Assembly: GCF_000282335.1 (NCBI RefSeq)
Contig: NZ_AKJM01000120.1
Span: forward strand, 1-59,542
Reading direction: 5' to 3'
From: Pseudomonas sp. GM48
GTDB lineage: Bacteria; Pseudomonadota; Gammaproteobacteria; Pseudomonadales; Pseudomonadaceae
Length of the DNA: 59,542 nt
This document shows, in pieces, positions 50,623-58,507 of the stretch; position 1 is the first letter of the stretch, and every line of letters begins with the position of its first letter. Below the pieces are notes generated by a model. The model saw only the letters and a list, made by a program, of their open reading frames with translations. It had not been told where the DNA came from and did not search any database. The position numbers were made by a program, and so were the translations under genes.

Positions 50623-50907
50623 ATGTTTAAAGTCAACGAGTACTTCGACGGCACCGTCAAGTCGATCGCCTTTGGCACCGCAGAAGGTCCAGCGACCATC
50701 GGCGTCATGGCTCCGGGCGAGTACGAATTCGGCACCAGCCAGCGTGAAATCATGCACGTGGTCAGCGGCGCACTGACCGTCAAACTGCCGGACAGCAGCG
50801 ACTGGGAAACCTTCGCCGCCGGCAGCCAGTTCAACGTGCCGGCCAACAGCAAGTTCCAGCTGAAAGTGGCCGTCGACACGGCTTACCTGTGCGAATACCG
50901 CGGCTAA
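50623..50907 (+). CDS. ppnP: Pyrimidine/purine nucleoside phosphorylase PpnP
   Basis: This 94-aa cupin-fold protein is PpnP (formerly UPF0345/DUF1255). It cleaves diverse nucleosides with phosphate to base and ribose 1-phosphate. The family elements 'MFKVNEYFDGTVKSIAF', 'ATIGVMAPGEYEFGTSQREIM' and 'GSQFNVPANSKFQLKV' are all present, and the length equals the family norm. ATG 50623 follows GAGGAATCGCCC. A strong terminator follows at 50943. Confidence 0.95.
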   Translation: MFKVNEYFDGTVKSIAFGTAEGPATIGVMAPGEYEFGTSQREIMHVVSGALTVKLPDSSDWETFAAGSQFNVPANSKFQLKVAVDTAYLCEYRG

Positions 50908-50942
50908 ACCCGCGGACTTCAGCAAAAGAGAAGTCACCGAAA

Positions 50943-50981
50943 TAAAAAATGCCCGTGTTTTTTGACACGGGCATTTTTTAT
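50943..50981. terminator. Bidirectional rho-independent terminator (ppnP / MOSC gene)
   Basis: AAAAAATGCCCGTGT and its complement ACACGGGCATTTTTT flank a short TTTTTG loop, giving a 15-bp stem with A and T tracts on both sides. It lies between the convergent ends of ppnP and the MOSC gene. Confidence 0.93.
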
Positions 50982-50992
50982 TCTGCGGGAAA

Positions 50993-51799
50993 TTATTCGA
51001 GGATCTCTACCGGCATGCCGACTTCAAGCCGACCGTTGCCATCGTTGACCAGGTTCTGGCCGAACATTGCTCCGTCGGCCTGCGAACGGTATTTCTGCAA
51101 GGTTGCCAAAGGTTCGCGGTCGTCGCTGCGCTCCCCGGTTTGCGGGTCGATGGTGGTCAGGATGCAGCGTGAACAGGACTTGACCACGCGGAACTCGACC
51201 TCGCCGATGCGGATACGCTTCCAGCCGTCTTCGGCGAACGCTTCACTGCCTTCAACCACCAGGTTTGGCCGAAAACGCAGCATCTCCAATGGACGCCCGA
51301 CCCGTTGCGACAAGTCCTCGAGGGAGGCCTGGCCAATCAGCAACAACGGGTAACCATCGGCGAACGCCACCTGATCGTCCTCCTTGCCGTAGCCGGCCTC
51401 CGTCATCCGCGCCCGATCCAGCGGCACTTGCACCAGACGGGTCGGTTTACCAATAAACTCGCTGACCCAGGCTCCTGCTTCATCGCCGGCATCGGGGACT
51501 CGCAAGGTATCGCGCCAGATCGTCACGCCACGCAATTCTGCATCGCTACCAGGCAAGGCAATGTCAATCGGCGAATGGCCCGGCGCGCTGAGGGTCAAGC
51601 CACCCTCGGCATTCCACAACGCCGACAGCTGGCTCATCTGCGCCACTGCACGCTGGGTCAGGAAGCGTCCACTGGCCTCATCCACCAGCATCCAGCGTCG
51701 ATCGCCGTCCAATCCAAGTTTATCGAGACCGATTTGTTGCAGCGTCTCGCCCTTGGCGGATTTCAACGGATAACGATACAGCGCACTCAGACGCAACAT
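50993..51799 (-). CDS. MOSC-domain molybdenum-cofactor protein (YcbX/mARC-like)
   Basis: This 268-aa protein has a MOSC N-terminal beta-barrel (about 1-120, starting MLRLSALYRYPLKSAKG) and a MOSC domain (about 125-268) with 'RPNLVVEG', 'RIGEVEFRVVKSCSRCILTTIDPQTG' and 'FGQNLVNDGNG'. The CSRC cysteine is the molybdenum ligand in this family, which reduces N-hydroxylated compounds. It lacks the C-terminal ferredoxin domain of E. coli YcbX (369 aa), so it would need a separate electron donor. AGGGAG precedes ATG 51799. Molybdenum-cofactor genes moeA, moaB and mobA lie 5-7 kb away. Confidence 0.87.
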   Translation of the reverse strand: MLRLSALYRYPLKSAKGETLQQIGLDKLGLDGDRRWMLVDEASGRFLTQRAVAQMSQLSALWNAEGGLTLSAPGHSPIDIALPGSDAELRGVTIWRDTLRVPDAGDEAGAWVSEFIGKPTRLVQVPLDRARMTEAGYGKEDDQVAFADGYPLLLIGQASLEDLSQRVGRPLEMLRFRPNLVVEGSEAFAEDGWKRIRIGEVEFRVVKSCSRCILTTIDPQTGERSDDREPLATLQKYRSQADGAMFGQNLVNDGNGRLEVGMPVEILE

Positions 51800-51882
51800 G
51801 GCCAGCTCCCTGGTAGGCAAAAACGCCACCCTATACGAGCTTGAAGGCCGAATCAAAGACTGACGATCACACACCGCGTCCC

Positions 51883-51974
51883 ATGTGGGAGCGGGCTTGC
51901 TCGCGAAGGCGGTGTGTCAGTCGATAACAATGCCAACTGTCACACCGCCTTCGCGAGCAAGCCCGCTCCCACAG
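51883..51974. repeat. REP doublet between MOSC gene and cheV
   Basis: Direct core 51884-51908 and inverted core 51948-51972. Its centre (GGTGTGTCAGTC... TGTCACACCG) resembles that of the doublet inside fpvD, so the two are probably related copies. Confidence 0.9.
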
Positions 51975-51990
51975 GTTGTGCAGGCCCCGC

Positions 51991-52926
51991 TTAGGCCGGC
52001 ACTTCGTCAAGCATCAGGCGCTGGCGCACCACATCGACGAGTTTGTCCGGCTGGAATTTGGAGAGGAAATTGTCGCAGCCGACCTTTTTCACCATCGAGT
52101 CGTTGAAGCTGCCGGACAGCGAGGTGTGCAGAACCACGTACAAGCCACGCAGGCGCGGGTCATTGCGGATTTCGGTCGTCAGGCGATAACCATCCATTTC
52201 CGGCATTTCCGCATCGGTGAAGACCATCAACAGTTTGTCGGTCATGTGTACGCCGGTATCGGCCCACGCCTTGAGCATGTTCAAGGCTTTCAGACCGTCG
52301 CTGGCGATGTGCATCTTCACCCCCAACTGTCCCAGGGTATCGCGCAATTGCGCCAGGGCCACGTTCGAGTCATCCACCAGCAGCACCTCACGGCCACGGG
52401 CACGTTCCAGCACCGGATCTGCGAGCTTGTCGCGGGAGACTTTGGCGTTGTACGGGACGATTTCGGCCAGGACCTTTTCGACGTCGATGATTTCCACCAG
52501 TTGATCATCGACCTTGCTGATGGCCGTCAGGTAGTGCTGGCGGCCGGCGCTGCTCGGAGGTGGCAGGATGGCTTCCCAATTCATGTTGACGATCCGGTCC
52601 ACACCACCGACCAGGAAGGCCTGCACCGAACGGTTGTACTCGGTGACAATAATCGTGCTGCCTGGCCCCGGTACCAACGGGCGCATGCCGATGGCCTGGG
52701 ACAGGTCGATCACCGGCAGGGTCTGGCCACGCAGGTTGACCACGCCGCACACAAAAGGATGGCGCTGCGGCATCAGCGTTAACTTTGGCAGCTGCAACAC
52801 TTCCTGTACTTTAAAGACGTTGATCGCGAACAATTGCCGCCCGGCAAGCCGGAACATGAGAATTTCCAGGCGATTCTCACCCACCAGTTGCGTGCGTTGG
52901 TCTACCGTGTCGAGAATGCCGGCCAT
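51991..52926 (-). CDS. cheV: Chemotaxis coupling protein CheV
   Basis: This 311-aa cytoplasmic protein has an N-terminal CheW domain (about 15-160: 'LMFRLAGRQLFAINVFKVQEVL', 'VVNLRGQTLPVIDLSQAIG') and a C-terminal receiver (about 185-305) with the phosphorylation Asp in 'MVFTDAEMPEMDGYRLT' and the acidic pair in LLVDDSN. CheV couples chemoreceptors to CheA and adapts by phosphorylation. AGGAGTCATTG precedes ATG 52926. No other chemotaxis gene lies beside it. Confidence 0.93.
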   Translation of the reverse strand: MAGILDTVDQRTQLVGENRLEILMFRLAGRQLFAINVFKVQEVLQLPKLTLMPQRHPFVCGVVNLRGQTLPVIDLSQAIGMRPLVPGPGSTIIVTEYNRSVQAFLVGGVDRIVNMNWEAILPPPSSAGRQHYLTAISKVDDQLVEIIDVEKVLAEIVPYNAKVSRDKLADPVLERARGREVLLVDDSNVALAQLRDTLGQLGVKMHIASDGLKALNMLKAWADTGVHMTDKLLMVFTDAEMPEMDGYRLTTEIRNDPRLRGLYVVLHTSLSGSFNDSMVKKVGCDNFLSKFQPDKLVDVVRQRLMLDEVPA

Positions 52927-53389
52927 CAATGACTCCTGGTCTTGTTCGGATGAATTCACTTAAAGAAGTTTATCGGCTGTTTTTGCCGAAGCTTGACCCT
53001 CTCTAAAATGCCACGCCCGAGCATTGATGTCACATTAACATCATGCTTTACTGGCGCCGTGAATACATCTGCTGCCCGCCTGCGCCACGCGACCATAGTT
53101 CACGCGGTAAGTTCCTCTGCGTAAGGGTTTCCCCTACCAACAATCAGGTGCAACCTGATATTCGCAATATCCAATAGCCATTAATGTGACGCCATTCTCA
53201 TTGCATGAACGGAGTCAGGCTTTTGTGTGCGATCGCAAGTAAGTGGCCAACCACCCTCTCGTGTTCCCCAGCCTGCCTCCAGGCCAGCCGCAGTTCGTTC
53301 ACTCGACGACTCGGCGATGCCGGGGTCCCGACTGCCCTCGTCGACACACACGATATCCCCTCATTTGACATGACGTTGTGGAGATAAGT
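52927..53389. other. Intergenic region with stacked palindromes
   Basis: About 460 bp between divergent cheV and the 156-aa orphan. Structures seen: GTCACATTAA at 53029-53038 and its exact reverse complement at 53181-53190; two perfect palindromes sharing one base, CAGGTGCAACCTG (53145-53157) and GATATTCGCAATATC (53157-53171). These look like regulator binding sites. A short frame at 53205-53387 has no protein-like features and I do not count it as a gene. Confidence 0.55.
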
Positions 53390-53860
53390 ATGCCGAACGA
53401 TCGTAAAGAGTGGGCCCGGCGGCTCCCGGAGTTTCTCGTCGAGGCTGAAACACTCCTGGCTAAAACCGAGGAATGCCTGAGTCATCTGCAGTTGATCAGC
53501 AATGACAAGGACGCCATCGACTGCATGCTCAGCACCCTGCTCAAGCTGGCCAACAAGGCCGATGCCCTGGCGTTGGCGGCCGTGTCTGAATTCTCTCTGC
53601 ATATTCATGGCCTGCTGAATCACGCACAGAACACGATGAGCCTGCACGACGAGGCGCTGGGTGCCTTGAAAGACTGCCTGACCCTGATTGCCTGGCAACT
53701 CGAACTCATCGACCAGACCACCGGGCAACTCAGTCTCGACGACAGCGAGCAGGTCACCCTTATCGAAGCTTTTGCCTTTCAGGTCGGGCAAAGCCGGTTT
53801 CAACCACCGGTCAATTCCAGGCCGTTCACCCTCGTGTCCTATTCGGAGCGACAGGCCTGA
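53390..53860 (+). CDS. Orphan helical protein, unknown function
   Basis: This 156-aa protein is predicted to be almost wholly alpha-helical: 'WARRLPEFLVEAETLLAKTEECLSHL', 'DAIDCMLSTLLKLANKADALAL', 'FSLHIHGLLNHAQNTMSLHDEALGALKDCLTLIAWQLELID'. It has no signal peptide or membrane segment. The HIHGLLNH helix recalls a histidine-phosphotransfer helix, but the usual HxxKG is absent, so phosphotransfer is doubtful. ATG 53390 has GGAGATAAGT before it. It lies between cheV and a two-component pair, which hints at signalling, but I do not recognise the family. Confidence 0.65.
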   Translation: MPNDRKEWARRLPEFLVEAETLLAKTEECLSHLQLISNDKDAIDCMLSTLLKLANKADALALAAVSEFSLHIHGLLNHAQNTMSLHDEALGALKDCLTLIAWQLELIDQTTGQLSLDDSEQVTLIEAFAFQVGQSRFQPPVNSRPFTLVSYSERQA

Positions 53861-54349
53861 ACTTGCCAAACTATGCCGTATGGCGTGTTTTGGTTATCAA
53901 TACCGCGCTGTAACTTGAGTGCGCACATGTCGCAAATAAATATTTCATAGCTATAAACGACACCGTGTCACAAACACGAATGCCCATCGACAGTTGCGTG
54001 CCTGTCTTGACCAGGGTATTGCCTGGGCATCAACAAAATCCAGGGACAATCGTCATCTTGCGACGGCAACAGCCAACTTGTTCCATTATGGAACCACTGT
54101 CCAAATGTCTGGATTCCTGACTTTTCGGACATGTATACAAACGCGACCAACGGTATCTTAAGTGCTACTATGCCGCCTGTTAGTTGGCGCCAATTAATGG
54201 CAGTGTGATTGCGGCCGGACAGTTTGGGGCTGATTTCTCCAACAAAATAGTGCATCCCGTTGAAGTCGACGCTCCACATTAAAAAACAGGGGCCTGTCAG
54301 CCAGCATGACCGGTCTGCCCACAGCGAACATCCATTGGCTCCATCCGCT
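53861..54349. other. AT-rich intergenic region with palindromes
   Basis: About 490 bp with lower GC than its surroundings and no convincing gene. It contains the perfect palindromes GTTCCATTATGGAAC (54080-54094) and TTGGCGCCAA (54184-54193, extending imperfectly to TTAGTTGGCGCCAATTAA at 54180-54197), and TGTATACA near 54132-54139. A minus-strand frame across 53968-54414 has no family features. Confidence 0.5.
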
Positions 54350-55243
54350 ATGCACGCCAGCCTCAAGTCAATCGCCATGTGGCCACCGTCCCGAGAAATT
54401 GCACGCACATTCACGCTGTTGCTATGTGCCTGCTCGACGCTCGGCAGTGCACTGGCCTATGGCTTGTCCATTCCGTTGCCCCTGGCATTGCTGGTGCTCA
54501 ATGTTGCGGCGCTGACCAGTGTTGCGGTGCAGTACCGCCTCTCGCGCAAATCCATCAAATTCCAGCCTCAGGAACTGGCCGACCGGCTGTTGCAGGTTCA
54601 GGAAAACGAGCGTCACCGGTTGAGCCGGGAGCTGCATGACGATATCGGTCAATTACTGACCGCTGCAAAACTTCAAAGTGACTGGCTCAAACGCCGGATG
54701 CCCGAAGAGCTTCAGGGGCAATGCTCGGTCCTCTGCGACACGCTGGAAGAAACCCTGGCCAAGGTTCGTGATGTATCCGCCATTCTAAATCCCCGGCAGT
54801 TGACCAGCCTTGGGCTGGAAGCCAGTCTGCGGGCGCACCTGCTCAAGACCCTGGCCAACACCCCGGTACACTGGAGCCTGGAATGCCAACAGCGCCTGAC
54901 CGGCATACCGGAGGAAATGGCCGTGGCCGCTTTCCGTATCACCCAGGAAGCGGTCACCAACATCCTGCGACATGCCCACGCCAAGAACCTGCTGGTGTGC
55001 CTGCAGCGCCTGCCACAAGGCCTGATGCTGCAGATCCGCGATGATGGCCAGGGCTTCGCGCCCGCAACAGACCCAGGTCGTGAAGGGCAACGCGGTATGG
55101 CCGGGATGTCGGAGCGGATCGACCAACTGGGCGGCACATTGACCGTTACCAGCGAGCCGGGCAAAGGCACTCAAATCGAAGCTCTTTTTCCCTGGGCGCC
55201 CCGAGCGCTCGAACGGGCCAGTTCGAATAAGGTTATGCATTGA
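54350..55243 (+). CDS. Sensor histidine kinase of the NarX/UhpB class (HisKA_3)
   Basis: This 297-aa kinase has one or two N-terminal hydrophobic helices (about residues 18-60: 'TFTLLLCACSTLGSALAYGLSIPLPLALLVLNVAALTSVAV'), then HisKA_3 with 'QENERHRLSRELHDDIGQLLTAAK' (phosphoaccepting His in RELHDD, about residue 95) and an HATPase with 'EAVTNILRHAHAKN', IRDDGQGF and 'GMAGMSERIDQLGGTLTV'. There is almost no extracytoplasmic domain, so its signal is probably sensed within the membrane or inside the cell. The start is uncertain: ATG 54350 or ATG 54377, neither with a good binding site. It overlaps its partner regulator by four bases. Confidence 0.82.
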   Translation: MHASLKSIAMWPPSREIARTFTLLLCACSTLGSALAYGLSIPLPLALLVLNVAALTSVAVQYRLSRKSIKFQPQELADRLLQVQENERHRLSRELHDDIGQLLTAAKLQSDWLKRRMPEELQGQCSVLCDTLEETLAKVRDVSAILNPRQLTSLGLEASLRAHLLKTLANTPVHWSLECQQRLTGIPEEMAVAAFRITQEAVTNILRHAHAKNLLVCLQRLPQGLMLQIRDDGQGFAPATDPGREGQRGMAGMSERIDQLGGTLTVTSEPGKGTQIEALFPWAPRALERASSNKVMH

Positions 55244-55899
55244 CTTGTAATTTACTACTGGTGGATGACCACTCGCTGATCAGGGCTGGCGTGCGCGCCC
55301 TGGTAATGGACCTGCCGGGCTATGCCGTCATCGGTGAGGCCAATGACGGCTCGCAGTTGCTCGAAATGGTCGGGCATCTGTCCCCGGATATTGTCCTGCT
55401 GGATATTTCGATGCGTCACACCGGCGGCCTCGAAGCCTTGCAGCAGCTAAAGCGCGTACGCCCGCAGAGCAAGGTCCTGATCCTCTCGATGCACACCGAC
55501 CCGGCCCTCATCATGCAGGCGCTGGAGTCCGGAGCCCATGGCTACCTGCTCAAGGACACCACGGCGACCGAACTCGAACACGCGCTGGAGGCCTTGCGCA
55601 ACAACGAGCGCTATCTGAGCCCGGCCATTGCCCACACGGTGATCAATCAGGCATTGACCCGAAACCAGAAACACCAGCCCGAACCTGCCGACTCGCACAA
55701 CCTGACGGCTCGTCAGCTGGAAATCCTGCGGTTGATCGTTCGCGGAAAATCCACCCGAGAGATCGCCAACGGCCTGGGGCTGAGCGTCAAGACCGTCGAA
55801 ACCCACCGCTCGCAGATCATGAAGCGCTTGCAGATCTACGATGTAGCCGGCCTGGTGCTATTTGCCGTGCGAGAACAAATCATCAGCCTCGATGACTAG
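55240..55899 (+). CDS. NarL/LuxR-family response regulator
   Basis: This 219-aa regulator has a receiver domain (LLLVDDHSLIRAGVRALV; phosphorylation Asp in DIVLLDISMRHTGGLE; LSMHTD; 'HGYLLKDTTATELEHAL') and a LuxR-type helix-turn-helix ('LTARQLEILRLIVRGKSTREI' to 'SVKTVETHRSQIMKRL'). The TTG start at 55240 overlaps the kinase stop, so the two are translationally coupled. The genes it controls are unknown. Its last codons overlap the end of a decayed gene on the other strand. Confidence 0.87.
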   Translation: MTCNLLLVDDHSLIRAGVRALVMDLPGYAVIGEANDGSQLLEMVGHLSPDIVLLDISMRHTGGLEALQQLKRVRPQSKVLILSMHTDPALIMQALESGAHGYLLKDTTATELEHALEALRNNERYLSPAIAHTVINQALTRNQKHQPEPADSHNLTARQLEILRLIVRGKSTREIANGLGLSVKTVETHRSQIMKRLQIYDVAGLVLFAVREQIISLDD

Positions 55900-56125
55900 G
55901 CACCTCACTGGCATTCACCCGCGGCGGATCCTCTGGCAAATGCACGAGCAGCGCCACTGGGCGATCTGAAAAACGCAGGTTGTCCCCTTCCAGCGGCTCA
56001 CCGTACAGATTGATGTAAAGCCCTTCCGAGACCTTGATCTCTCCTCAACGCAGGCGCGCACGGACAAATTTACTGTCGTTGCCGAAGCCTTCGGCCAGCA
56101 GGATTTTCAACGTCCGTCCACCTCC
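55883..56125 (-). pseudogene. Decayed gene with an in-frame stop codon, unidentified family
   Basis: On the minus strand one continuous frame of about 80 codons reads GGRTLKILLAEGFGNDSKFV, then RARLR, a TGA (plus-strand 56045-56047), then GEIKVSEGLYINLYGEPLEG and on through 'LRFSDRPVALLVHLPEDPPR' to a stop at 55883. The segments on both sides of the TGA read like coherent protein, and a CGA-to-TGA change would explain the stop. No start codon or upstream domain is present beyond about 56125, so this is a 3' remnant with a nonsense mutation. I do not recognise the family. Its 3' end overlaps the last 17 bases of the response-regulator gene. Confidence 0.55.
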
Positions 56126-56414
56126 TGCCCGTCTCGTTGACCTCGAAGCCTCCGTTAAAAGTCGCAAGAAAATGAATTATTTCCTGACAGAAAGACACGG
56201 CAGGATTTTTCTTACAAAACATGAGGAATCGGCTCAATTGACCAGAATTCTGAATTGGTAGACCTTGGGCTGCAGCAGGACATCACAAGGACGTGCCATG
56301 CAAACCCAAAACCTCGCATCACCCGCTATTTCAGCCTTGCCGCTCACAGATATTAAAAGTGCAGGCCACCGAACCGAATGCAGCAACAGCATAAAAGCCA
56401 CGGGAGAAGTTGAT

Positions 56415-56612
56415 ATGGAACCTCGCGTCACCGAGCTGGAAACACACCTCAAGTACATACGCAGGGACATGGAAGAAGTCCGGGGTGACGTCAAATCCAT
56501 CAGGCACAGGCTTGCCTATTCCGCCGGCGGAACAGCCGTGATCCTCGGTTTGCTTGGCTGGATCGCCAATAGCCGTTTCGAGCAGGTTATTTCATTGCTT
56601 CTGGCGCATTGA
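56415..56612 (+). CDS. Small coiled-coil membrane protein
   Basis: This 65-aa protein has an N-terminal heptad-rich helix (MEPRVTELETHLKYIRRDME, then 'EVRGDVKSIRHRL') followed by one transmembrane segment (AYSAGGTAVILGLLGWIANS) and a short tail. The layout resembles small phage-like or holin-associated coiled-coil proteins, but no such genes lie nearby. ATG 56415 follows GGGAGAAG. A longer form from ATG 56298 (AAGGAC before it) would add 39 unstructured residues. Upstream, 56126-56297 holds an AT-rich stretch with the palindrome CAGAATTCTG at 56243-56252, perhaps its promoter region. Confidence 0.65.
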   Translation: MEPRVTELETHLKYIRRDMEEVRGDVKSIRHRLAYSAGGTAVILGLLGWIANSRFEQVISLLLAH

Positions 56613-56622
56613 ACGGCCATCA

Positions 56623-56657
56623 ACACAAGACCCGGTTCAATCAACCGGGTCTTGTGT
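56623..56657. terminator. Perfect 15-bp hairpin between the small membrane protein and moeA
   Basis: ACACAAGACCCGGTT and its exact complement flank a five-base loop (CAATC). It lies between convergent genes. There is no clear T-run on the exit side for either strand, so the stem itself, and not a classical terminator, is what is certain. Confidence 0.6.
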
Positions 56658-56676
56658 GAAAAAGCCGCTGGAGCCA

Positions 56677-57903
56677 TCAGCTCAGGACTTCGCTCAACGG
56701 AATGAAGAAAACACTGTCGCCCTGTACCAGCGTACGACCTTCCAGGACTTCTACCAGTCCATCAGCCCAGGCAGCGCTGCGCAGCACACCGGAACTCTGG
56801 TTTTTGTAAATCGTCGCCCTGCCGCTTTCCAGCCGTCCGCGCAAATATTCACGCCGATTGCCAGGTTGAAGCCAGTCAAACCCTGCCGGCACCTGCACCT
56901 TCAGTGGCTCAACGTCTTGCACACCCTGACGACGCAAGAGATAGGGCCTGGTCAACAATGCAAAGGTCACGAGGGTCGACGCCGGATTGCCCGGCAAGCC
57001 GATCACCGGCACGCCGCGAAAATGCCCGAACGTCAGCGGTTTTCCAGGCTTGATGGCAAGTTTCCACAAGGTCAACTCGCCCTCTTCGCGCAAGGCGATG
57101 CCCAGAAAATCGGCTTCTCCTACCGATACGCCACCGGTCGAGAGGATCAGGTCGACATCCTTCAACTCACCCAATCGGGAGCGAGTGGTTTCCAGATTGT
57201 CCGGAAGAATTCCCGCGTCGACGACCTCACACCCCAAACGCTGCAACCAGCTACACAACAACACCCGGTTGCTGTTGTAGATCTGTCCCGGCCCCAGCGT
57301 CTGCCCGGGCTCAATCAATTCGTCGCCGGTAGACAGCACCGCCACGCGCACCCTGCGAACCACTTCCAGCTCGGCGCACCCCAAGGAGGCAGCCAATCCT
57401 TGCTCGATCGGGCCCAGCCGCGTACCTGCCGGCAGAATCAACTCGCCGACGGTCGTTTCCTGGCCTTGCGGACGAATGTTCTGGCCTAGGGTCATGGTTT
57501 CGGTGAAGCGCACTCGCTCATCCGCCTGGACCTCGGCGTTTTCCTGCATCTCGACGCAGTCGGCACCTGCGGGAACGGGCGCCCCGGTGAAAATGCGCGC
57601 ACAGGTTCCTGGCTGCAACGGATCGGGGGCCTGGCCGGCAAACACCTTCTGACTGACCACCAACGGCTCTCCCGTCCAGTCAGCCATGCGCAAGGCATAA
57701 CCGTCCATGGCACTGTTTGGCCAGGGCGGCAGATCAAGTGTCGACACCAGGTCTTCAGCCAGTACACGCCCCTGTACCTGCGCCAACGGCAAGCGCTCAC
57801 GCTCGACAATCCTTGAGGCTTCGGCCATTTCCAGTAGACGCGCCAACGCCTGCTCGACAGGCATCAGACTGCCAGCCTTGCCAGGCTTACCCACGGGATT
57901 CAC
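56677..57903 (-). CDS. moeA: Molybdopterin molybdotransferase MoeA
   Basis: This 408-aa enzyme inserts molybdate into molybdopterin-AMP to form molybdenum cofactor. Domains in order are the MoeA N region ('PWPNSAMDGYALRMADW', about 60-76; 'RIFTGAPVPAGADCVEMQE', about 103-121), the MoCF-binding domain with VLSTGDELIEPGQ, 'LILSTGGVSVGEADF' and 'PGKPLTFGHFRGVPVIGLPGNPAS', and the C-terminal beta domain. The GTG start at 57903 overlaps the end of moaB by 17 bases; another in-frame GTG lies three codons later. It follows moaB in a two-gene operon. Confidence 0.92.
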   Translation of the reverse strand: MNPVGKPGKAGSLMPVEQALARLLEMAEASRIVERERLPLAQVQGRVLAEDLVSTLDLPPWPNSAMDGYALRMADWTGEPLVVSQKVFAGQAPDPLQPGTCARIFTGAPVPAGADCVEMQENAEVQADERVRFTETMTLGQNIRPQGQETTVGELILPAGTRLGPIEQGLAASLGCAELEVVRRVRVAVLSTGDELIEPGQTLGPGQIYNSNRVLLCSWLQRLGCEVVDAGILPDNLETTRSRLGELKDVDLILSTGGVSVGEADFLGIALREEGELTLWKLAIKPGKPLTFGHFRGVPVIGLPGNPASTLVTFALLTRPYLLRRQGVQDVEPLKVQVPAGFDWLQPGNRREYLRGRLESGRATIYKNQSSGVLRSAAWADGLVEVLEGRTLVQGDSVFFIPLSEVLS

Positions 57904-58426
57904 AAGGCGCTGCCTGTTTCAAATGGGGTACGAAATTGCACGGGCGATGCCGCGAATCCAGTTGCTCGGCAAGTATGCCGTCCCAACCGGTGCGCACGGC
58001 ATTGGTCGAACCCGGCAAACAGCAAACCAGCGTACCGTTAGCCAATCCGGCCAAAGTCCGGGACTGAACGGTCGAGGTGCCGATATCGGCAACCGAGATC
58101 TGGCGGAACAGTTCACCAAACCCATCAACCTGTTTGTCCAGCAGGCAGCTGACGGCTTCCGGTGTGCTGTCACGCCCGGTAAACCCGGTTCCGCCGGTGA
58201 TCAGCACAACCTGCACGACATCGTCGGCAATCCAGTTGGCGACTTGCGCGCGAATTTTGTAGAGGTCATCTTTGAGCAACACGCGGGCTGCCAGGTAATG
58301 ACCGGCAGCGGTCAAGCGGTCGACAAAGACCTGACCTGAAGTGTCGGTTTCCAGTGTGCGGGTATCACTGACAGTCAGCACGGCGATGTTCAGCGGTGCG
58401 AAAGGTACATCAGCCTTGGCTTTCAT
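57887..58426 (-). CDS. moaB: Molybdenum cofactor biosynthesis protein MoaB
   Basis: This 179-aa MogA/MoaB-family protein handles molybdopterin adenylation or binding. Signature segments are 'NIAVLTVSDTRTLETDTSG' (about 13-31), 'VVLITGGTGFTGRDSTPEAV' (about 72-91, the MPT-binding GGTG), and 'LVCCLPGSTNAVRTGWDGIL'. It is transcribed with moeA, whose start lies inside its last codons. It is divergent from mobA, which completes a small cofactor block. Confidence 0.92.
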   Translation of the reverse strand: MKAKADVPFAPLNIAVLTVSDTRTLETDTSGQVFVDRLTAAGHYLAARVLLKDDLYKIRAQVANWIADDVVQVVLITGGTGFTGRDSTPEAVSCLLDKQVDGFGELFRQISVADIGTSTVQSRTLAGLANGTLVCCLPGSTNAVRTGWDGILAEQLDSRHRPCNFVPHLKQAAPCESRG

Positions 58427-58507
58427 AGGCTCGTCCAGTTGTAGGAGAAACAGCCCGGTGTTATATCACAGCGCTCCGTTTTTTCGCCGCTCCCATGGAG
58501 ACCTGCC

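Noticed and set aside
9194..51974. CRISPR-like array suggested by repeated 23-bp units
   Set aside because: The units are inverted pairs scattered over 43 kb with no regular spacers; they are REP doublets.
53205..53387. A 60-codon frame before the orphan gene
   Set aside because: No ribosome-binding site, signal or conserved feature, and it overlaps the upstream region of a better supported gene.
53968..54414. A 148-codon minus-strand frame in the AT-rich gap
   Set aside because: No recognisable feature, overlaps the start of the kinase, and crosses palindromic elements. Kept as intergenic.
56045..56047. Selenocysteine or programmed readthrough at the in-frame TGA
   Set aside because: No hairpin of SECIS type is evident downstream, the 5' part of the gene is missing, and an Arg-to-stop transition is the simpler explanation.
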